Positions 1 to 9,627 are shown, counted from the stretch's first letter. The stretch: 64,000 nt of DNA from Cytophagales bacterium Alg240-R148 (GCA_900537185.1 LS999828.1:186001-250000), one strand, 5' to 3'. Notes: generated from the letters alone by a model not told the origin. Program-made: numbers and translations.

Positions 1-85
1 TCATTAGTTTTCCATAGCTCGCCTTCATAGGAGATTGTCCCCCACTCCAAATGCTGTCTTTTTTAATTGCTGTAACAGATGACAT
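1..85 (-). CDS. cytochrome c oxidase subunit III (second copy), N-terminal fragment
   Basis: An ATG at 85 opens a minus-strand frame that runs off the left edge of the window; only 28 codons are visible. The residues include WSGGQSPMKASYGKLM, which resembles the start of heme-copper oxidase subunit III proteins of Bacteroidota (a W-x-GG-x-SP segment followed by YGKLM). It lies 17 bp downstream of another subunit-III gene in the same direction, and paired subunit-III genes are usual in this operon type. The product would be an integral membrane subunit of the aa3-type terminal oxidase. The call rests on a short stretch plus context. Confidence 0.7.
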   Translation of the reverse strand, partial: MSSVTAIKKDSIWSGGQSPMKASYGKLM

Positions 86-102
86 AAACTATTTTTTTCA
101 AT

Positions 103-690
103 TTAAATATTTACAAACAAAAATATAAACAATATCAACCAAAGTCCACCTAAAAAGTGCCAATATGTAGCACACATCTCCATTCTATTGAGGTTCTTAG
201 AATGAACTTTTGCTTGAAAGGTATTAACAAACACTATTATCAAATATACAATGCCTCCAATCAAGTGGACACCGTGTAATCCTGAAATCACATAAAAAAA
301 AGATCCCGCTAAATTATCCCCACTAAAATATACCTTCATGGCAACTAGTTCCGTCCATGCATAATATTGCCCAGCCAAAAACAACAAGCCCAAGCCCATA
401 GTTATGGACATGTATATTTTAAGTGTACTTAAATTATCTTTTTTGGCACTTCTATATGCCAATTGCAGAAATATACTACTCAATACAATGATTCCTGAAG
501 TAAACCAAAGACTATCCGGCAACTGGTATTCTGCCCAACCAGCCTCGGCTTTGGCTACCAATATTGCACTTAAGTAGGCACCAAATAACATTACTACTGT
601 TGCCATGAACAACCAAAGATTAAATTTCCTTGGGTCCACCGACATGGGTCTTTTCGGCTGCTCTTGTATCATTTGTGCTTTGGCTTCCAT
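103..690 (-). CDS. cytochrome c oxidase subunit III (heme-copper oxidase subunit III)
   Basis: A 195-residue integral membrane protein with about five hydrophobic helices. The helix pair near residues 120-195 carries the family pattern F-Y-V-I-S-G-L-H-G-V-H (about 131-141) and a C-x-Y-W-H-F motif near residue 177. It is a small subunit III, like the quinol/cytochrome oxidase subunit III seen next to ctaB in Bacteroidota. It would stabilise subunit I in the inner-membrane terminal oxidase. The stop lies 17 bp before the next subunit-III gene, and the start is 1 bp from the ctaB stop, so it sits inside the act-cta operon. It binds no redox centre itself. Confidence 0.88.
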   Translation of the reverse strand: MEAKAQMIQEQPKRPMSVDPRKFNLWLFMATVVMLFGAYLSAILVAKAEAGWAEYQLPDSLWFTSGIIVLSSIFLQLAYRSAKKDNLSTLKIYMSITMGLGLLFLAGQYYAWTELVAMKVYFSGDNLAGSFFYVISGLHGVHLIGGIVYLIIVFVNTFQAKVHSKNLNRMEMCATYWHFLGGLWLILFIFLFVNI

Positions 691-691
691 C

Positions 692-1582
692 TTAAATCTT
701 ATCCAACAAATAGGCTATTTGCACAATAGGCAAATAAATAAACGAACTAAACATTATTTTTAGTGCAGACTTTCTGTTGCCATTTTTCATCAGACTAAAG
801 GTCTGAGCTAAAAACAACACCCCACATACGGTTACTACCACCGCCGAGTTTATACCAGTTATACCAAATTTTGCTGGCAATAATCCTAGAGGTATTAAAA
901 ACAACGTGTATATCATTATCTGAATGGCCGTATTAAGATCCTTCCCTCCTCCTGATGGCAAAAGTTTGAATCCAGCCCTTTTGTAATCTTCGTCTGCTAC
1001 CCAAGCAATGGCCCAAAAATGAGGGAATTGCCAGATGAACTGTATACCAAAAATAATAAGTGCTTCGTGGGTAATGGCTCCTGTAGCAGCCGTCCAACCC
1101 AACAATGGTGGCAACGCCCCAGGAATGGCTCCTACAAATACCGCTATCGGGCCCACTCTTTTAAGCGGTGTATATACAAAACTGTACAACACCATAGAAA
1201 CCAATGACAACACGGTTGTCAAAGGATTGGTATAAATGGCCAACAATAAAAGTCCTAAAAAGCCTGTAATGGTACCAAAAGCAAGCGCTTCTTTAACACT
1301 TAATCTTCCTGTTGGCAATGGTCGGTTCATGGTTCTAGACATTAATTTGTCCAAATCCTTTTCAATAATTTGATTGATGGTAATCGATGCGCCTGAGACC
1401 ATAAAACCTCCCAAACAAAGAATCAAAAACTTAGCCCAATCAAAAGCACCAGAATATCCTAATAGGTACCCGAATCCAGAAGAGAAAGCCACAAGAAAAG
1501 ACAAACGGAACTTCAATAGTTCGTAATATGCCTTTGCTTTCGCTCCTACCAACGCCAGTCTACTGGTTGTACTTGTTATCAT
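692..1582 (-). CDS. ctaB: protoheme IX farnesyltransferase (heme O synthase)
   Basis: A 296-residue UbiA-superfamily membrane prenyltransferase that transfers farnesyl from farnesyl diphosphate to heme B, giving heme O, the first step of heme A synthesis for the oxidase encoded alongside. The prenyl-diphosphate/Mg2+ motif is visible at residues 70-78 (N-Q-I-I-E-K-D-L-D) followed by S-R-T-x-N-R-P-L-P-T-G; a second loop contains YTPLKR. About eight to nine hydrophobic helices are seen. The first acidic position of the usual NxxxDxxxD motif is Glu here. It lies between ctaA (2 bp upstream) and a subunit-III gene (1 bp downstream), which supports co-transcription. Confidence 0.95.
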   Translation of the reverse strand: MITSTTSRLALVGAKAKAYYELLKFRLSFLVAFSSGFGYLLGYSGAFDWAKFLILCLGGFMVSGASITINQIIEKDLDKLMSRTMNRPLPTGRLSVKEALAFGTITGFLGLLLLAIYTNPLTTVLSLVSMVLYSFVYTPLKRVGPIAVFVGAIPGALPPLLGWTAATGAITHEALIIFGIQFIWQFPHFWAIAWVADEDYKRAGFKLLPSGGGKDLNTAIQIMIYTLFLIPLGLLPAKFGITGINSAVVVTVCGVLFLAQTFSLMKNGNRKSALKIMFSSFIYLPIVQIAYLLDKI

Positions 1583-1584
1583 TT

Positions 1585-2625
1585 TTATATTACTCTCTTT
1601 CTATTTAACTCAAATAAAATCCTTACCAAAAACCCAAAACTTATTATTGCAAAAAGAAGATGCAGTGGTTGCGCCAGAGCGGGGAGTCCTAGATAAGCCA
1701 AAACCATCCCAGTTACAATTGTAACCCCTACCAATAACAACAATCTTGTTACAAATTTCATTACTGCTGAATTTTCAAGCCTTTTCACATACAAATAAAT
1801 AGCACCATAAATAAGGAGCAATAAAAGCGAAAAAGATCGGTGCACATAAAATTTCATACCTACCAATTCTACCCATTCGGAGCGCCTTAATTGATTCATA
1901 TTTTCTGCTACTTGGTCTACCCCTTCTCGAACTTGAGTTCCTAAAACAATCTGGACCAATAACAAAACGATACCAGCTAAAACCAAACTGTTGAGCAAAC
2001 TCTGGTCGTACTTCCATCCCATCTGGCCTATATTACCACGGGCGGAAATAAAATCGAAATACACCAGTAGTGCTACGATAATCAAAGCAGGTAACATGTG
2101 TACTGTAACCATCCAAGGCATTAAGTTAGTGGAAACAACAATGGCACCCAACCAACCCTGAAAAACAACAAGCAATAAGTTAAAGAACGCTAAAAACTTT
2201 ATATTTCGATGTTCTGCTCCAAGTTGCAAAGCTCTAAACAATACAAGTATCACCAAAATACCAATGGCCACACCTACCAACCTGTTCACGTATTCTGTCC
2301 AGGTCTTGTACTTATTAAAGTCTTCTTCAACTAAGACCGACTCATCATTTAAAAGCTGATTGGCAAGGTCTTCAAAACCTAGTCCAGTTAATAATTTTGC
2401 AAATCGAATATTCTTTTTATTCCTTTTTGCAGCGTATATCTCCTTGTAATCAGCAGGTAATTCTCTGACATCCGTTGGTGGCACATAAGAGCCAAAACAC
2501 TTTGGCCAATCTGGACATCCCATCCCTGACCCTGTGCTTCGCACAATACCTCCAACCAATACCAGTATATAAACAGCCAATAACGCTATTTTACTAACGC
2601 TATTGAACCTTTTATTTTGTTTCAT
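1585..2625 (-). CDS. ctaA: heme A synthase (COX15/CtaA family)
   Basis: A 346-residue membrane protein of the CtaA/COX15 family that oxidises the C8 methyl of heme O to formyl, giving heme A. The N-terminal helix leads into G-G-x-V-R-S-T-G-S-G-M-G-C-P-D-W-P-K-C, typical of the family, and eight helices follow. Later His-containing helices (VHMLPAL, YVHRSFSL, QPLHLLF) fit the heme-ligand helices. The first ligand motif, commonly E-x-x-H-R, reads E111-Y-V-N114-R here, with Asn replacing His. Its start overlaps the last 14 bp of ctaD, so translation is probably coupled. It sits directly before ctaB, completing the heme B to O to A path. Confidence 0.93.
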   Translation of the reverse strand: MKQNKRFNSVSKIALLAVYILVLVGGIVRSTGSGMGCPDWPKCFGSYVPPTDVRELPADYKEIYAAKRNKKNIRFAKLLTGLGFEDLANQLLNDESVLVEEDFNKYKTWTEYVNRLVGVAIGILVILVLFRALQLGAEHRNIKFLAFFNLLLVVFQGWLGAIVVSTNLMPWMVTVHMLPALIIVALLVYFDFISARGNIGQMGWKYDQSLLNSLVLAGIVLLLVQIVLGTQVREGVDQVAENMNQLRRSEWVELVGMKFYVHRSFSLLLLLIYGAIYLYVKRLENSAVMKFVTRLLLLVGVTIVTGMVLAYLGLPALAQPLHLLFAIISFGFLVRILFELNRKRVI

Positions 2626-4498
2626 CTACTTGAATGGCACCCTCTTGTCCTGTTTCTGTCAAATTTTCTTCTTTTGCCATTTCATTTTCAATAGGCAAAT
2701 TAGATTCAGGTGTTGCAGAATAAGGAATGTGTTGAGGAATAAAATCGTCCTCAGCGCCTGGCTTACCATAGTCATAAGGCCATCTGTAAACCGTAGGTAT
2801 TTCACCCGGCCAGTTGCCGTGACCAGCATCTACTGGTGCTGTCCACTCCAAAGTATTTGAGTTCCAAGGATTTTGAGGCGCTTTTCTTCCTCTCCAAATG
2901 CTATAAAAGAAATTGAACAAGAAAACAAATTGAGCCGAGAACGTTACAATGGCAGCTATACTGACAAAGGTATTCAAATCCGTAAAACTGTTGAATGTAT
3001 CAAAGTTTGTAAAAGAATAGTACCTTCTTGGAAACCCAGCTATACCGATGTAGTGCATTGGGAAAAACACCATATACACCCCGATAAAAGTCAACCAAAA
3101 ATGAACATAGCCAAGTTTGGCATCCATCATTCTTCCATACATTTTAGGGAACCAATGGTATACACCAGCCAACATTCCGAAGAACGCTGCACTTCCCATC
3201 ACCAAATGAAAATGGGCCACTACAAAATAAGTATCATGCAATTGAATGTCCACGGCGGCATTACCAAGATGCAGTCCGGTTAGTCCACCAGATATAAAGA
3301 AAGATACCAAGCCAATTGAAAACAACATGGCTGGAGTGAACACTAAGTTTCCTCTCCATAATGTAGTCAAATAGTTAAAAACTTTCACTGCCGAAGGAAC
3401 CGCAATGATTAACGTTAACAACATGAATATGGATCCTAAGAATGGGTTCATACCTGTTACAAACATGTGGTGTGCCCATACAATAAAAGACAAGAATGCA
3501 ATTCCTAACATAGAACCAATCATGGCCTTGTAACCAAAGATCGGTTTTCTTGAATTGGTGGATATAATTTCCGATGTAAGCCCCAGTGCTGGCAACAATA
3601 CAATGTATACCTCTGGATGGCCTAAGAACCAGAACAAATGCTGGAATAAAATTGGGCTACCGCCTTGATTTGGCAGCGCCTCGCCAGCTATATAAATGTC
3701 TGATAAATAAAAGGATGTTCCAAAACTTCTGTCAAACACCAACAATAAAGCTGCTGCAAACAAAACTGGGAACGATAACAAACCTATTATTGCTGTTAAA
3801 AAGAACGCCCAAATGGTTAGGGGCAACCTAGTGAAAGACATGCCCTTCGTTCGCATATTAATAATGGTAGAAACATAGTTCACACCACCTAATAAGGTGG
3901 ACACTATAAAGAACACCATGGCCACCAACCACAACGTCATCCCTAGACCTGAGCCAGACATTGCTTTTGGCAATGCACTCAATGGAGGATATATAACCCA
4001 TCCACCCGATGCCGGACCTGTTTCAATAAACAGGGAAACAAACATGATCACACTAGATAAGAAAAAGAACCAGTAAGAAAGCATGTTCATAAAACCAGAA
4101 GCCATGTCTCTGGCACCAATTTGTAATGGAATTAAGAAGTTTGAAAAGGTACCACTTAACCCTGCAGTCAACACAAAGAATACCATTATGGTACCATGCA
4201 TAGTGACCAAGGCTAAATAAAATTCTGGATCAATTTTACCTTGGGTATCTATCCAGCTACCTAAAATAGGCTTAAGGAAAGACAGGTCCATATCTGGAAA
4301 CCCCAATTGTAATCTAAATATAACCGAAAGAGACCCTCCAATTAATGCCCAGAAAATACCCGTTACTAAAAATTGTTTCGCGATCATCTTGTGATCGGTA
4401 CTAAACAAATATTTTGAGAAAAAGTTATCGTCGTGCGCGTGATCGTGCTCATCGTGATGCGAAGCATCTTCTCCAATATGAATATCAGCAGTTGCCAT
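2612..4498 (-). CDS. ctaD: cytochrome c oxidase subunit I (aa3-type)
   Basis: The 628-residue catalytic subunit of the heme-copper terminal oxidase, reducing O2 to water with proton pumping in the inner membrane. It has 12 or more hydrophobic helices and the diagnostic motifs of A-family oxidases: HGTIMVF (low-spin heme ligand helix), GHPEVYI with the proton-path Glu and the cross-linked Tyr/His of the CuB site, WAHHMFVTG (CuB histidines) and HDTYFVVAHFH (heme a/a3 ligands). The N-terminus is unusually His/Asp-rich before the first helix, and the C-terminus is an acidic hydrophilic tail. It lies 18 bp after ctaC and overlaps ctaA by 14 bp. Confidence 0.97.
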   Translation of the reverse strand: MATADIHIGEDASHHDEHDHAHDDNFFSKYLFSTDHKMIAKQFLVTGIFWALIGGSLSVIFRLQLGFPDMDLSFLKPILGSWIDTQGKIDPEFYLALVTMHGTIMVFFVLTAGLSGTFSNFLIPLQIGARDMASGFMNMLSYWFFFLSSVIMFVSLFIETGPASGGWVIYPPLSALPKAMSGSGLGMTLWLVAMVFFIVSTLLGGVNYVSTIINMRTKGMSFTRLPLTIWAFFLTAIIGLLSFPVLFAAALLLVFDRSFGTSFYLSDIYIAGEALPNQGGSPILFQHLFWFLGHPEVYIVLLPALGLTSEIISTNSRKPIFGYKAMIGSMLGIAFLSFIVWAHHMFVTGMNPFLGSIFMLLTLIIAVPSAVKVFNYLTTLWRGNLVFTPAMLFSIGLVSFFISGGLTGLHLGNAAVDIQLHDTYFVVAHFHLVMGSAAFFGMLAGVYHWFPKMYGRMMDAKLGYVHFWLTFIGVYMVFFPMHYIGIAGFPRRYYSFTNFDTFNSFTDLNTFVSIAAIVTFSAQFVFLFNFFYSIWRGRKAPQNPWNSNTLEWTAPVDAGHGNWPGEIPTVYRWPYDYGKPGAEDDFIPQHIPYSATPESNLPIENEMAKEENLTETGQEGAIQVDETK

Positions 4499-4516
4499 AG
4501 TTATTCTGTTAATATT

Positions 4517-5635
4517 TTAAAGTGAAGCGTCAGCTTCGTTTAACTCTTCATTTTCTGTTTCTTCCACCACAACTTCTACTGGAGTAGGAGCAGGAGTTTC
4601 AGAGGAAGCTATACCAGCTTTTACCCTAGCCGCTTCTTTTAGATTATCAGGAACCATGTCCAGGTAGTCAGCATTCTGATTCAACCAAGCAGTTTGTTCC
4701 TTTTTCCATTTCTCATAGTCTTCCGGCTCATCTACCACTACCAACATCCTCATTGCAAAATGCCCTCTACCACAAATTTCTGTACAAGCAATCTCGTAAT
4801 TAAATTCTGGATTCCCTGTTTCTTCTCGCATTTCAGCAGTTGTTTTGGTAGGTACAAAGTGAAATTGTGTATACATACCTGGAACTGCATCCATTTTAAG
4901 TCTAAAATGTGGAGCAAAGACACTGTGAATTACATCTCTTGCCCGAATCTTGAATAAAACCGGATGGCCTTTAGGCAGGTGTACTTCTCTTGGAACAAAA
5001 TCATCGAACATATTTTGGTCGTCCAAATTTAGTCCGAATTCGTTGGTAGCATCAATATTTTGATAATCGAAAGATCCCAATTCGTTATCGGCTCCAGGAT
5101 ATCTGGCTTTCCAAGCAAATTGGTATCCCATCATTTCAATCACTTCTGCATCTTCCGGTGCTTTGGCTGTGATGTCATTCCAAACCAATAGGCCTTTAAA
5201 AATCAAAGCCGTTAACACCAAAGCTGGTATTACTGTCCACAACAACTCTAGTTTGTTATTGTCTGGAAAGAAATGGGCCCGGTTTTCCTTTTTATACCTG
5301 TATTTGAATGGGAATACAAACAACAGAATGTGTGTAATAACAAATACTACACCTGTAATAGCTGTTGTAACCCAAAACAACCAATCGGTTTCTGCGCCAT
5401 GCACCGAAGCCAAAGGCAGCGTATACTCATCGAAATAAGCAAAGCTGTACCAGAAAAACAATCCAAAAAGTCCGAACAATGAAAGTAGAAATAAGATGGC
5501 GTTGATCTTATTACTCTTACCTCCTGGCTCGTCGCTCGACCCTTTCACTATAGATAATAGTGTACCAATTCTGAATACTAAAAATAGTATTATCAGAACC
5601 AATGCAACTCCTAAGCCTATAACAAACTGAAACAT
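4517..5635 (-). CDS. ctaC: cytochrome c oxidase subunit II with CuA centre
   Basis: A 372-residue subunit II that accepts electrons from cytochrome c or directly from the ACIII complex through a binuclear CuA site. The periplasmic cupredoxin domain keeps the ligands H237 and C284-x3-C288-x3-H292-x2-M295 (context CTEICGRGHFAM). Three hydrophobic N-terminal segments (about 3-22, 45-65 and 84-110) are present, one more than the classical two-helix hairpin. No heme c domain is fused. The C-terminus is a low-complexity tail rich in Pro, Val and Glu of about 30 residues. It follows actF by 31 bp, which ties ACIII and the oxidase into one transcription unit. Confidence 0.95.
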   Translation of the reverse strand: MFQFVIGLGVALVLIILFLVFRIGTLLSIVKGSSDEPGGKSNKINAILFLLSLFGLFGLFFWYSFAYFDEYTLPLASVHGAETDWLFWVTTAITGVVFVITHILLFVFPFKYRYKKENRAHFFPDNNKLELLWTVIPALVLTALIFKGLLVWNDITAKAPEDAEVIEMMGYQFAWKARYPGADNELGSFDYQNIDATNEFGLNLDDQNMFDDFVPREVHLPKGHPVLFKIRARDVIHSVFAPHFRLKMDAVPGMYTQFHFVPTKTTAEMREETGNPEFNYEIACTEICGRGHFAMRMLVVVDEPEDYEKWKKEQTAWLNQNADYLDMVPDNLKEAARVKAGIASSETPAPTPVEVVVEETENEELNEADASL

Positions 5636-5666
5636 ATATCTTCTATTTTATATTTATTCTACTTTA

Positions 5667-7028
5667 TTAAATATGATGGTCTAAACTTTCCTCCAACATT
5701 GGGTGGTTCTTTGCAATCAAAGGCACCTTCGCTAAGTTGCTCAAAGTAACAAACAAGAATACCACAGCAAATATTAGGAACATTCCAATTTCCATCAAAC
5801 CAAATCCGCCTTTGTTTTGCATTACCCCTGGCGTAACCATCAAATAGAAATCAAACCAATGTCCAACGATTATAATTGGTGTCACCACCTTGATCATAGA
5901 CATGTGTCTCTTTGCATCTCTTGTCATCAACAATAAAAACGGCAACAAGAAGTTCAAAATTAAATTCAAGAAGAAAATCCAGACGTAATTAGAGGAACTT
6001 AATCGTTCAATAAAATATACTGTTTCTTCAGGAATATTAGCATAGTAAATCAACATGAACTGTGAAAACCAGATGTAAGTCCAGAAAATACTGAATCCAA
6101 ATATAAATTTACCCAAATCATGTATGTGGTTGGAGTTCACTATTTTCATGTACCCCGCTTCTTTTAACATCACTACAATTAAAGCAATTACGGACAATCC
6201 TGTTACCCACCAGCTTGCAAAAACATACCATCCAAACATAGTAGAGAACCAATGGGTGTCAATAGACATGACCCAATCCCATGCTGCGATGGAAGAAGAA
6301 TAACCAAAGAACACCAAAAATACAGCGGATAAGGTTCTTGCTTTTTTCCAATGCACCACGCCTCCATTGAGGTCTTCAGCCAACATTTGCTTTTTGATCC
6401 AAACAAAAAACAAGTACCAAACTCCAAAAAACAACACCATTCTTCCTATGAAGAATACTGGAATTGCTGATGGGTTGTCTGTCAATGGCCAGTACCACAT
6501 TCCTTTTTTGGCATTTATTATTTTATCAAATGTATCCGATCCTTCTTTGAATAAATCCAAGTGTGTCCAATGGAACACATCGTGCCCTACTACGAACCAA
6601 GAAACCAGCATCAAAACTCCGGCAATTGGCAACCAAGTGGCCATAGCCAATGGAACTCTTTTTATACCAGCCGACCAACCTGCCTGTGCAGCATACTGGA
6701 TGGCAATAAAAAACAAACCTATAATAGCCAAACCTGCAAAATATACATTGTTGACCCAAAGGTTAGAGTAAATATTTTTAACTAAGGTGGAGGAACCATG
6801 GTGCGCTTCTTCGGCGTGTGCATCGTGCCCTTCTGTAGCTGCTGGAGTTTCATCCGAACTGGCAACTAAATCTGTATTTTCAACAGAAATTAATGCATGT
6901 TCTTCCCCATGGTGCTCGGCACCAGGAAACAAAACAATACCTGCCACAAACAAAAGTATTCCAACAATACCTACGATTACTAATTTCTTCTTCGTAGCTG
7001 CCTGAAATATGTATTTTTCTTCAGTCAT
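5667..7028 (-). CDS. actF: alternative complex III subunit ActF (quinol:cytochrome c oxidoreductase membrane subunit)
   Basis: A 453-residue polytopic membrane protein with about ten helices, matching the ActF subunit of alternative complex III, a NrfD-related subunit that packs against ActC. An N-terminal helix is followed by a His/Glu/Ala-rich periplasmic stretch (about residues 34-78), then the main helix bundle with conserved polar spots such as WVVGHDVFHWTHLD-like segments. It is the last act gene and leads into ctaC after 31 bp. Assignment rests on its position in the canonical actABCDEF order and on overall sequence character, since few catalytic residues are defined for this subunit. 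Confidence 0.92.
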   Translation of the reverse strand: MTEEKYIFQAATKKKLVIVGIVGILLFVAGIVLFPGAEHHGEEHALISVENTDLVASSDETPAATEGHDAHAEEAHHGSSTLVKNIYSNLWVNNVYFAGLAIIGLFFIAIQYAAQAGWSAGIKRVPLAMATWLPIAGVLMLVSWFVVGHDVFHWTHLDLFKEGSDTFDKIINAKKGMWYWPLTDNPSAIPVFFIGRMVLFFGVWYLFFVWIKKQMLAEDLNGGVVHWKKARTLSAVFLVFFGYSSSIAAWDWVMSIDTHWFSTMFGWYVFASWWVTGLSVIALIVVMLKEAGYMKIVNSNHIHDLGKFIFGFSIFWTYIWFSQFMLIYYANIPEETVYFIERLSSSNYVWIFFLNLILNFLLPFLLLMTRDAKRHMSMIKVVTPIIIVGHWFDFYLMVTPGVMQNKGGFGLMEIGMFLIFAVVFLFVTLSNLAKVPLIAKNHPMLEESLDHHI

Positions 7029-7049
7029 AACTTTTTCCCTTTGTGTAGA

Positions 7050-7658
7050 TTATTGATTTTGAAGTTTTTGAACATATCTAACAATTTTCCAACGCTCTTC
7101 AATGCTTAGTTGAGAAGCATGGGCACCCATTCTTCCTTTACCGTGTGAAATAACATGGAATAAATGGCCTTCACCTTTATTTTTAATCGCAGCAGAAGTG
7201 TAGGCTGGTACTCCTAAAAACACCTCTCCTACTTTGCCTGGCTCTATTCCTTTTGCACCATGACAATGGTCACAAAATTTTTCGTACAACACCTTGCCTT
7301 CTTTTTCAACATTAGGCGTATTAGGCAATGGGCTTTTTAACACCCGCTCTGCCAAAGCAAAGCTATCTTTGTGAATTCTATTTGGAATAAATCCGAATTT
7401 ACTTCTTCTTACTGTATTGGCTACAGGCTCTCGCATATTCATTTCATGCGGATTGTTCGGGTTGGAACTGTAGTATTCGCCAACTCCATTGTCCAACGAA
7501 CTTACCCACATACCCGATTCTTTATTTTTTATCTGCTTCAATGGCTCATAAGCAACAGAATGGTACATGTTTGGAGCATATTCCTTCCCTGGGTTGTCAC
7601 CAGAAGCCGAGCAGCCAGCGATAACAACGCCTAGTGCTACAACCAAATATTTTTTCAT
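7050..7658 (-). CDS. actE: alternative complex III subunit ActE (monoheme cytochrome c lipoprotein)
   Basis: I take the ATG at 7658, giving 202 residues and beginning with a lipoprotein signal (basic MKKY, hydrophobic core, lipobox A-G-C16). An in-frame ATG 18 bp upstream would only add MYIYKS. One class-I cytochrome c heme site is visible, C129-D-H-C132-H133, with a possible Met ligand in the later GRMGAH segment. The protein would be anchored in the periplasmic face of the membrane and pass electrons from ACIII to the oxidase CuA site. It lies 21 bp before actF and 20-40 bp after actD in the operon. Confidence 0.93.
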   Translation of the reverse strand: MKKYLVVALGVVIAGCSASGDNPGKEYAPNMYHSVAYEPLKQIKNKESGMWVSSLDNGVGEYYSSNPNNPHEMNMREPVANTVRRSKFGFIPNRIHKDSFALAERVLKSPLPNTPNVEKEGKVLYEKFCDHCHGAKGIEPGKVGEVFLGVPAYTSAAIKNKGEGHLFHVISHGKGRMGAHASQLSIEERWKIVRYVQKLQNQ

Positions 7659-7696
7659 GCTTTTGTATATATACATTGTACTAATATTTAGACCGA

Positions 7697-8221
7697 TTAA
7701 CGTTGTGTTTCATTTACCTCTTCCGCACCTACATCTGAAAGGATGCTTTTAATATCATCCGAAGCCAAACTGTTGTTGCCCAAGTTGATGGCCATAACAT
7801 GTTTGTCATCTGTGCTGCGTTTGTCAAAAAGATTTGGATCTTTATAAGGTTTCAAATCACTTACCACCATAAAGGTTCCTACCATTCCGAATGCCGAAAT
7901 CAAAACTGTTAATTCGAAGGTAACAGGAATAAATGGAGGCAGGGATACGAAATCCTTGCCACCTATAATCATTGGCCAATCCACTCCTAACATCCACATT
8001 TGCATGGTCAATGCCAAGATTGTGCCGGTCAAACCAAATAGAAAAGCTGCAATTGGCAACCTTGTTTTTTTATAACCAAGCTCATCCTCCAATCCATGAA
8101 CCGGAAACGGAGTATATACTTCAAATATTTTAACGCCTTTCTCTCTTACCTGTCTAACAGCTTTAAGGAGAACGTCTTCGTCGTTAAAAATTCCTACTAG
8201 ATAATTTTGTCCTTTTTCCAT
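7697..8221 (-). CDS. actD: alternative complex III subunit ActD (DUF3341)
   Basis: A 174-residue protein with an N-terminal soluble segment and two hydrophobic helices (about 58-80 and 98-125), the architecture of ActD/DUF3341. ActD is a structural subunit without cofactors that binds the ActC/ActF membrane core of the menaquinol:cytochrome c oxidoreductase. It starts 7 bp after the actC stop and lies in the conserved actC-D-E order. The sequence alone carries no catalytic motif; the call depends on size, topology and operon position. Confidence 0.92.
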   Translation of the reverse strand: MEKGQNYLVGIFNDEDVLLKAVRQVREKGVKIFEVYTPFPVHGLEDELGYKKTRLPIAAFLFGLTGTILALTMQMWMLGVDWPMIIGGKDFVSLPPFIPVTFELTVLISAFGMVGTFMVVSDLKPYKDPNLFDKRSTDDKHVMAINLGNNSLASDDIKSILSDVGAEEVNETQR

Positions 8222-8228
8222 AATTCAA

Positions 8229-9593
8229 TTAGTCCTTCTTTTCTGAAGATGTTTTAATAATACTTTTAACTTCAGCCATGTTGATCACAGGGAAAAACTT
8301 AGCAAAAAGAAAGAAAAGCGTGAAGAAAATACCAAATGTGAATAAATAAACTCCTACATCGTACCGTGTAGCAGAGAAATAAGCCCAACTCGATGGAAGG
8401 TAATCTCTGTGTAAGGACGTTACGATAATTACAAAACGCTCAAACCACATGCCGATGTTCACAATAATCGAGATGATGAAGGTTGCTGCAATACTCGTTC
8501 TAATTTTCTTAATCCAGAAAAGTTGAGGTGAAATCACGTTACATGTCATCATAGACCAATATGCCCAAGAGTAAGGCCCTGCCATTCTGTTCAAGAAAGC
8601 ATACCCTTCTGCAGGCACTTGAGAGTACCATGCCATGTAAAATTCAGTAATGTATGCAATACCCACTATGGAACCTGTAATGGTAATTACAATGTTCATT
8701 AATTCGATGTGGTAGATGGTAATGTAGTCTTCTAGTTTGTATACCTTTCTAGTAACTATCATTAAAGTTAATACCATGGCAAACCCTGAGAATATCGCCC
8801 CAGCCACAAAGTAAGGAGGGAAAATAGTGGTGTGCCATCCTGGTATTACAGAAGTAGCAAAGTCAAAGGATACAATGGTATGTACTGATAGTACCAATGG
8901 TGTTGCCAGACCAGCCAATATCAAGGCCACTGACTCGTAACGCATCCATGTTTTAGCAGCACCGTCCCAGCCGAAACTCAAGGCACCGTATACCGCTTTG
9001 GACACTTTATTAGTTGCTCTATCTCTAATGGTTGCAAAATCTGGAATCAAACCGATGTACCAGAAAACCAAAGAAACTGAGAAATAAGTTGAAATTGCGA
9101 ATACATCCCACAAAAGTGGCGAGTTAAAATTCACCCAAAGGCTACCAAATGTATTTGGAAGAGGCAATGCCCAGTAAAATCCCAACCACAAACGGCCCAT
9201 GTGCAATGCTGGAAACATTAAGGCACAAATTACGGCAAAAATTGTCATCGCCTCAGCGGCACGGTTAATGGACATTCTCCATTTTTGCCTGAACAACAAA
9301 AGGATTGCAGAAATCAAAGTTCCCGCATGACCTATTCCTACCCACCATACAAAGTTGGTAATATCCCAGGCCCAGCCCACTGTTTTATTCAGACCCCAAA
9401 CGCCAATTCCATCCCATAAGAGCATAAATACAGCGTAGGCACCTATACCCAATGTAATAAGAGAAAGCGTCATGGCTCCCAACCATGTTTTATTAGGCTT
9501 GTCTTCAACCCGGCTGCAAATGTCCTGCGTTACATCATGGACTGTTTTGCCTCCAGTTACTAAACTTTCACGTAAAGAAGAAGTTGCTTGCAT
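8229..9593 (-). CDS. actC: alternative complex III subunit ActC (NrfD-like quinol-binding subunit)
   Basis: A 454-residue NrfD/PsrC-family membrane protein with about ten helices. It is the main menaquinol-binding subunit of alternative complex III and hands electrons to the iron-sulfur clusters of ActB. The conserved helix context FVWWVGIGHAGTLISA (His in a membrane helix near the periplasmic face) matches the quinol-site helix of NrfD proteins. It lies between actB (34 bp upstream) and actD (7 bp downstream). A distant paralogue of this subunit lies at 61847-63058 with its own ferredoxin partner. Confidence 0.95.
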   Translation of the reverse strand: MQATSSLRESLVTGGKTVHDVTQDICSRVEDKPNKTWLGAMTLSLITLGIGAYAVFMLLWDGIGVWGLNKTVGWAWDITNFVWWVGIGHAGTLISAILLLFRQKWRMSINRAAEAMTIFAVICALMFPALHMGRLWLGFYWALPLPNTFGSLWVNFNSPLLWDVFAISTYFSVSLVFWYIGLIPDFATIRDRATNKVSKAVYGALSFGWDGAAKTWMRYESVALILAGLATPLVLSVHTIVSFDFATSVIPGWHTTIFPPYFVAGAIFSGFAMVLTLMIVTRKVYKLEDYITIYHIELMNIVITITGSIVGIAYITEFYMAWYSQVPAEGYAFLNRMAGPYSWAYWSMMTCNVISPQLFWIKKIRTSIAATFIISIIVNIGMWFERFVIIVTSLHRDYLPSSWAYFSATRYDVGVYLFTFGIFFTLFFLFAKFFPVINMAEVKSIIKTSSEKKD

Positions 9594-9627
9594 ATCGTCA
9601 GATTTTTAAATCTTTTTTATTTATTAA

